Both the position numbers and the translations under genes were made by a program. Source: Dehalococcoidales bacterium (GTDB lineage Bacteria; Chloroflexota; Dehalococcoidia; Dehalococcoidales; UBA2162). Taken from it: a DNA stretch of 5,149 nucleotides. Each line of letters opens with the position of its first letter. Position 1 is the stretch's first letter. This document shows positions 5,031 through 5,149 of the stretch, piece after piece. The stretch spans positions 1-5,149 of the forward strand of contig JAUSGV010000007.1 of assembly GCA_030648675.1 (NCBI GenBank). Direction: 5' to 3'. The notes under the pieces were generated by a model. It saw nothing but the letters and a program-made list of their open reading frames with translations. It searched no databases and was not told the DNA's origin.

Positions 5031-5149
5031 TTACTTTGCCGGCTTTGCTTTGATCAATTTCCACGATATCGTTTCACAATGTATGGTAATGTCTTCGGTC
5101 GGCAGATAATCCGATATACCGGCATCGAAAAGGATACTTCCCCTGGCCT
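5031..5149 (-). CDS. C-terminal fragment of an unidentified protein, cut by the window edge
   Basis: An open frame enters from the right edge and gives 38 residues before a TAA stop at 5031-5033. It reads ARGSILFDAGISDYL, then a stretch with PTEDITIHCE, and ends in the lysine-rich tail KLIKAKPAK. The other two minus-strand frames also stay open for a while, but their translations look less protein-like. The alternation of a short DxG-type turn and a beta-like strand (DITIHCE) resembles the C-terminal beta sheets of several families. NAD kinase and MoeA were considered, and MoeA would suit the neighbouring mobA, but neither has a diagnostic motif here. The function is therefore left open. A hairpin starts four bases beyond the stop. 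Confidence is for the frame being coding, not for any function. Confidence 0.6.
   Translation of the reverse strand, partial: ARGSILFDAGISDYLPTEDITIHCETISWKLIKAKPAK

Noticed and set aside
4915..5064. N-terminal extension of mobA from the ATG at 5064
   Set aside because: The 50 extra residues translate the hairpins and part of the upstream gene in another frame, and match no MobA. The ATG at 4914 has a ribosome site and gives the normal length.
5018..5064. Possible mobA promoter (TTGATC with a TAAAGT box)
   Set aside because: The boxes fit consensus poorly, lie inside the end of the upstream gene, and the spacing is 18. The region is not distinct from background.

Overview
All genes in this window lie on the minus strand, so the biological order runs from the right edge (5149) to the left edge (1). 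They form a compact bacterial housekeeping and metabolic block. No RNA gene, CRISPR array, insertion sequence or phage gene is visible. GTG and TTG starts, very short gaps and overlapping stops and starts are typical of a streamlined bacterium. A MobA protein suggests use of a molybdopterin-guanine dinucleotide enzyme, common in anaerobes. The HolA and the small zinc-ribbon protein look to me like those of Chloroflexota, perhaps the Dehalococcoidia. That placement is recollection and inference, not something I could test.

Right part, 5149 to 3649: the C-terminal 38 codons of an unidentified gene end at 5031. A 116-base non-coding gap follows, holding three closely packed hairpins, two of which share the core CAGCTTGCTG. 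Next come mobA (molybdenum cofactor guanylyltransferase), a TlpA/ResA-type thioredoxin lipoprotein overlapping the mobA end by 7 bases, and a very small gene that appears to change reading frame in its middle.

Middle part, 3652 to 1076: a full-length carboxyltransferase (beta) subunit of a biotin-dependent acyl-CoA carboxylase or decarboxylase is followed after 9 bases by holA (DNA polymerase III delta subunit, TTG start). From mobA to holA the spacing (overlap, 21 bases, overlap or abutting, 9 bases) suggests one transcript, although the products serve unrelated processes. No biotin carboxylase or biotin carrier gene lies in the window.

Left part, 1075 to 5: a 116-base gap holds a perfectly spaced sigma70-like promoter (TTGTCA, 17 bases, TATACT) with an 18-bp tandem direct repeat against its -35 box. 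This promoter appears to drive a two-gene unit: a 71-residue zinc-ribbon protein of unknown function and comF (GTG start).

The window is mostly ordinary. I see no convincing new biological system. The items most worth a second look are the repeat-promoter arrangement near 1000-1059, the apparent frameshift in the small gene at 3649-3787, and the hairpin cluster at 4933-5026.
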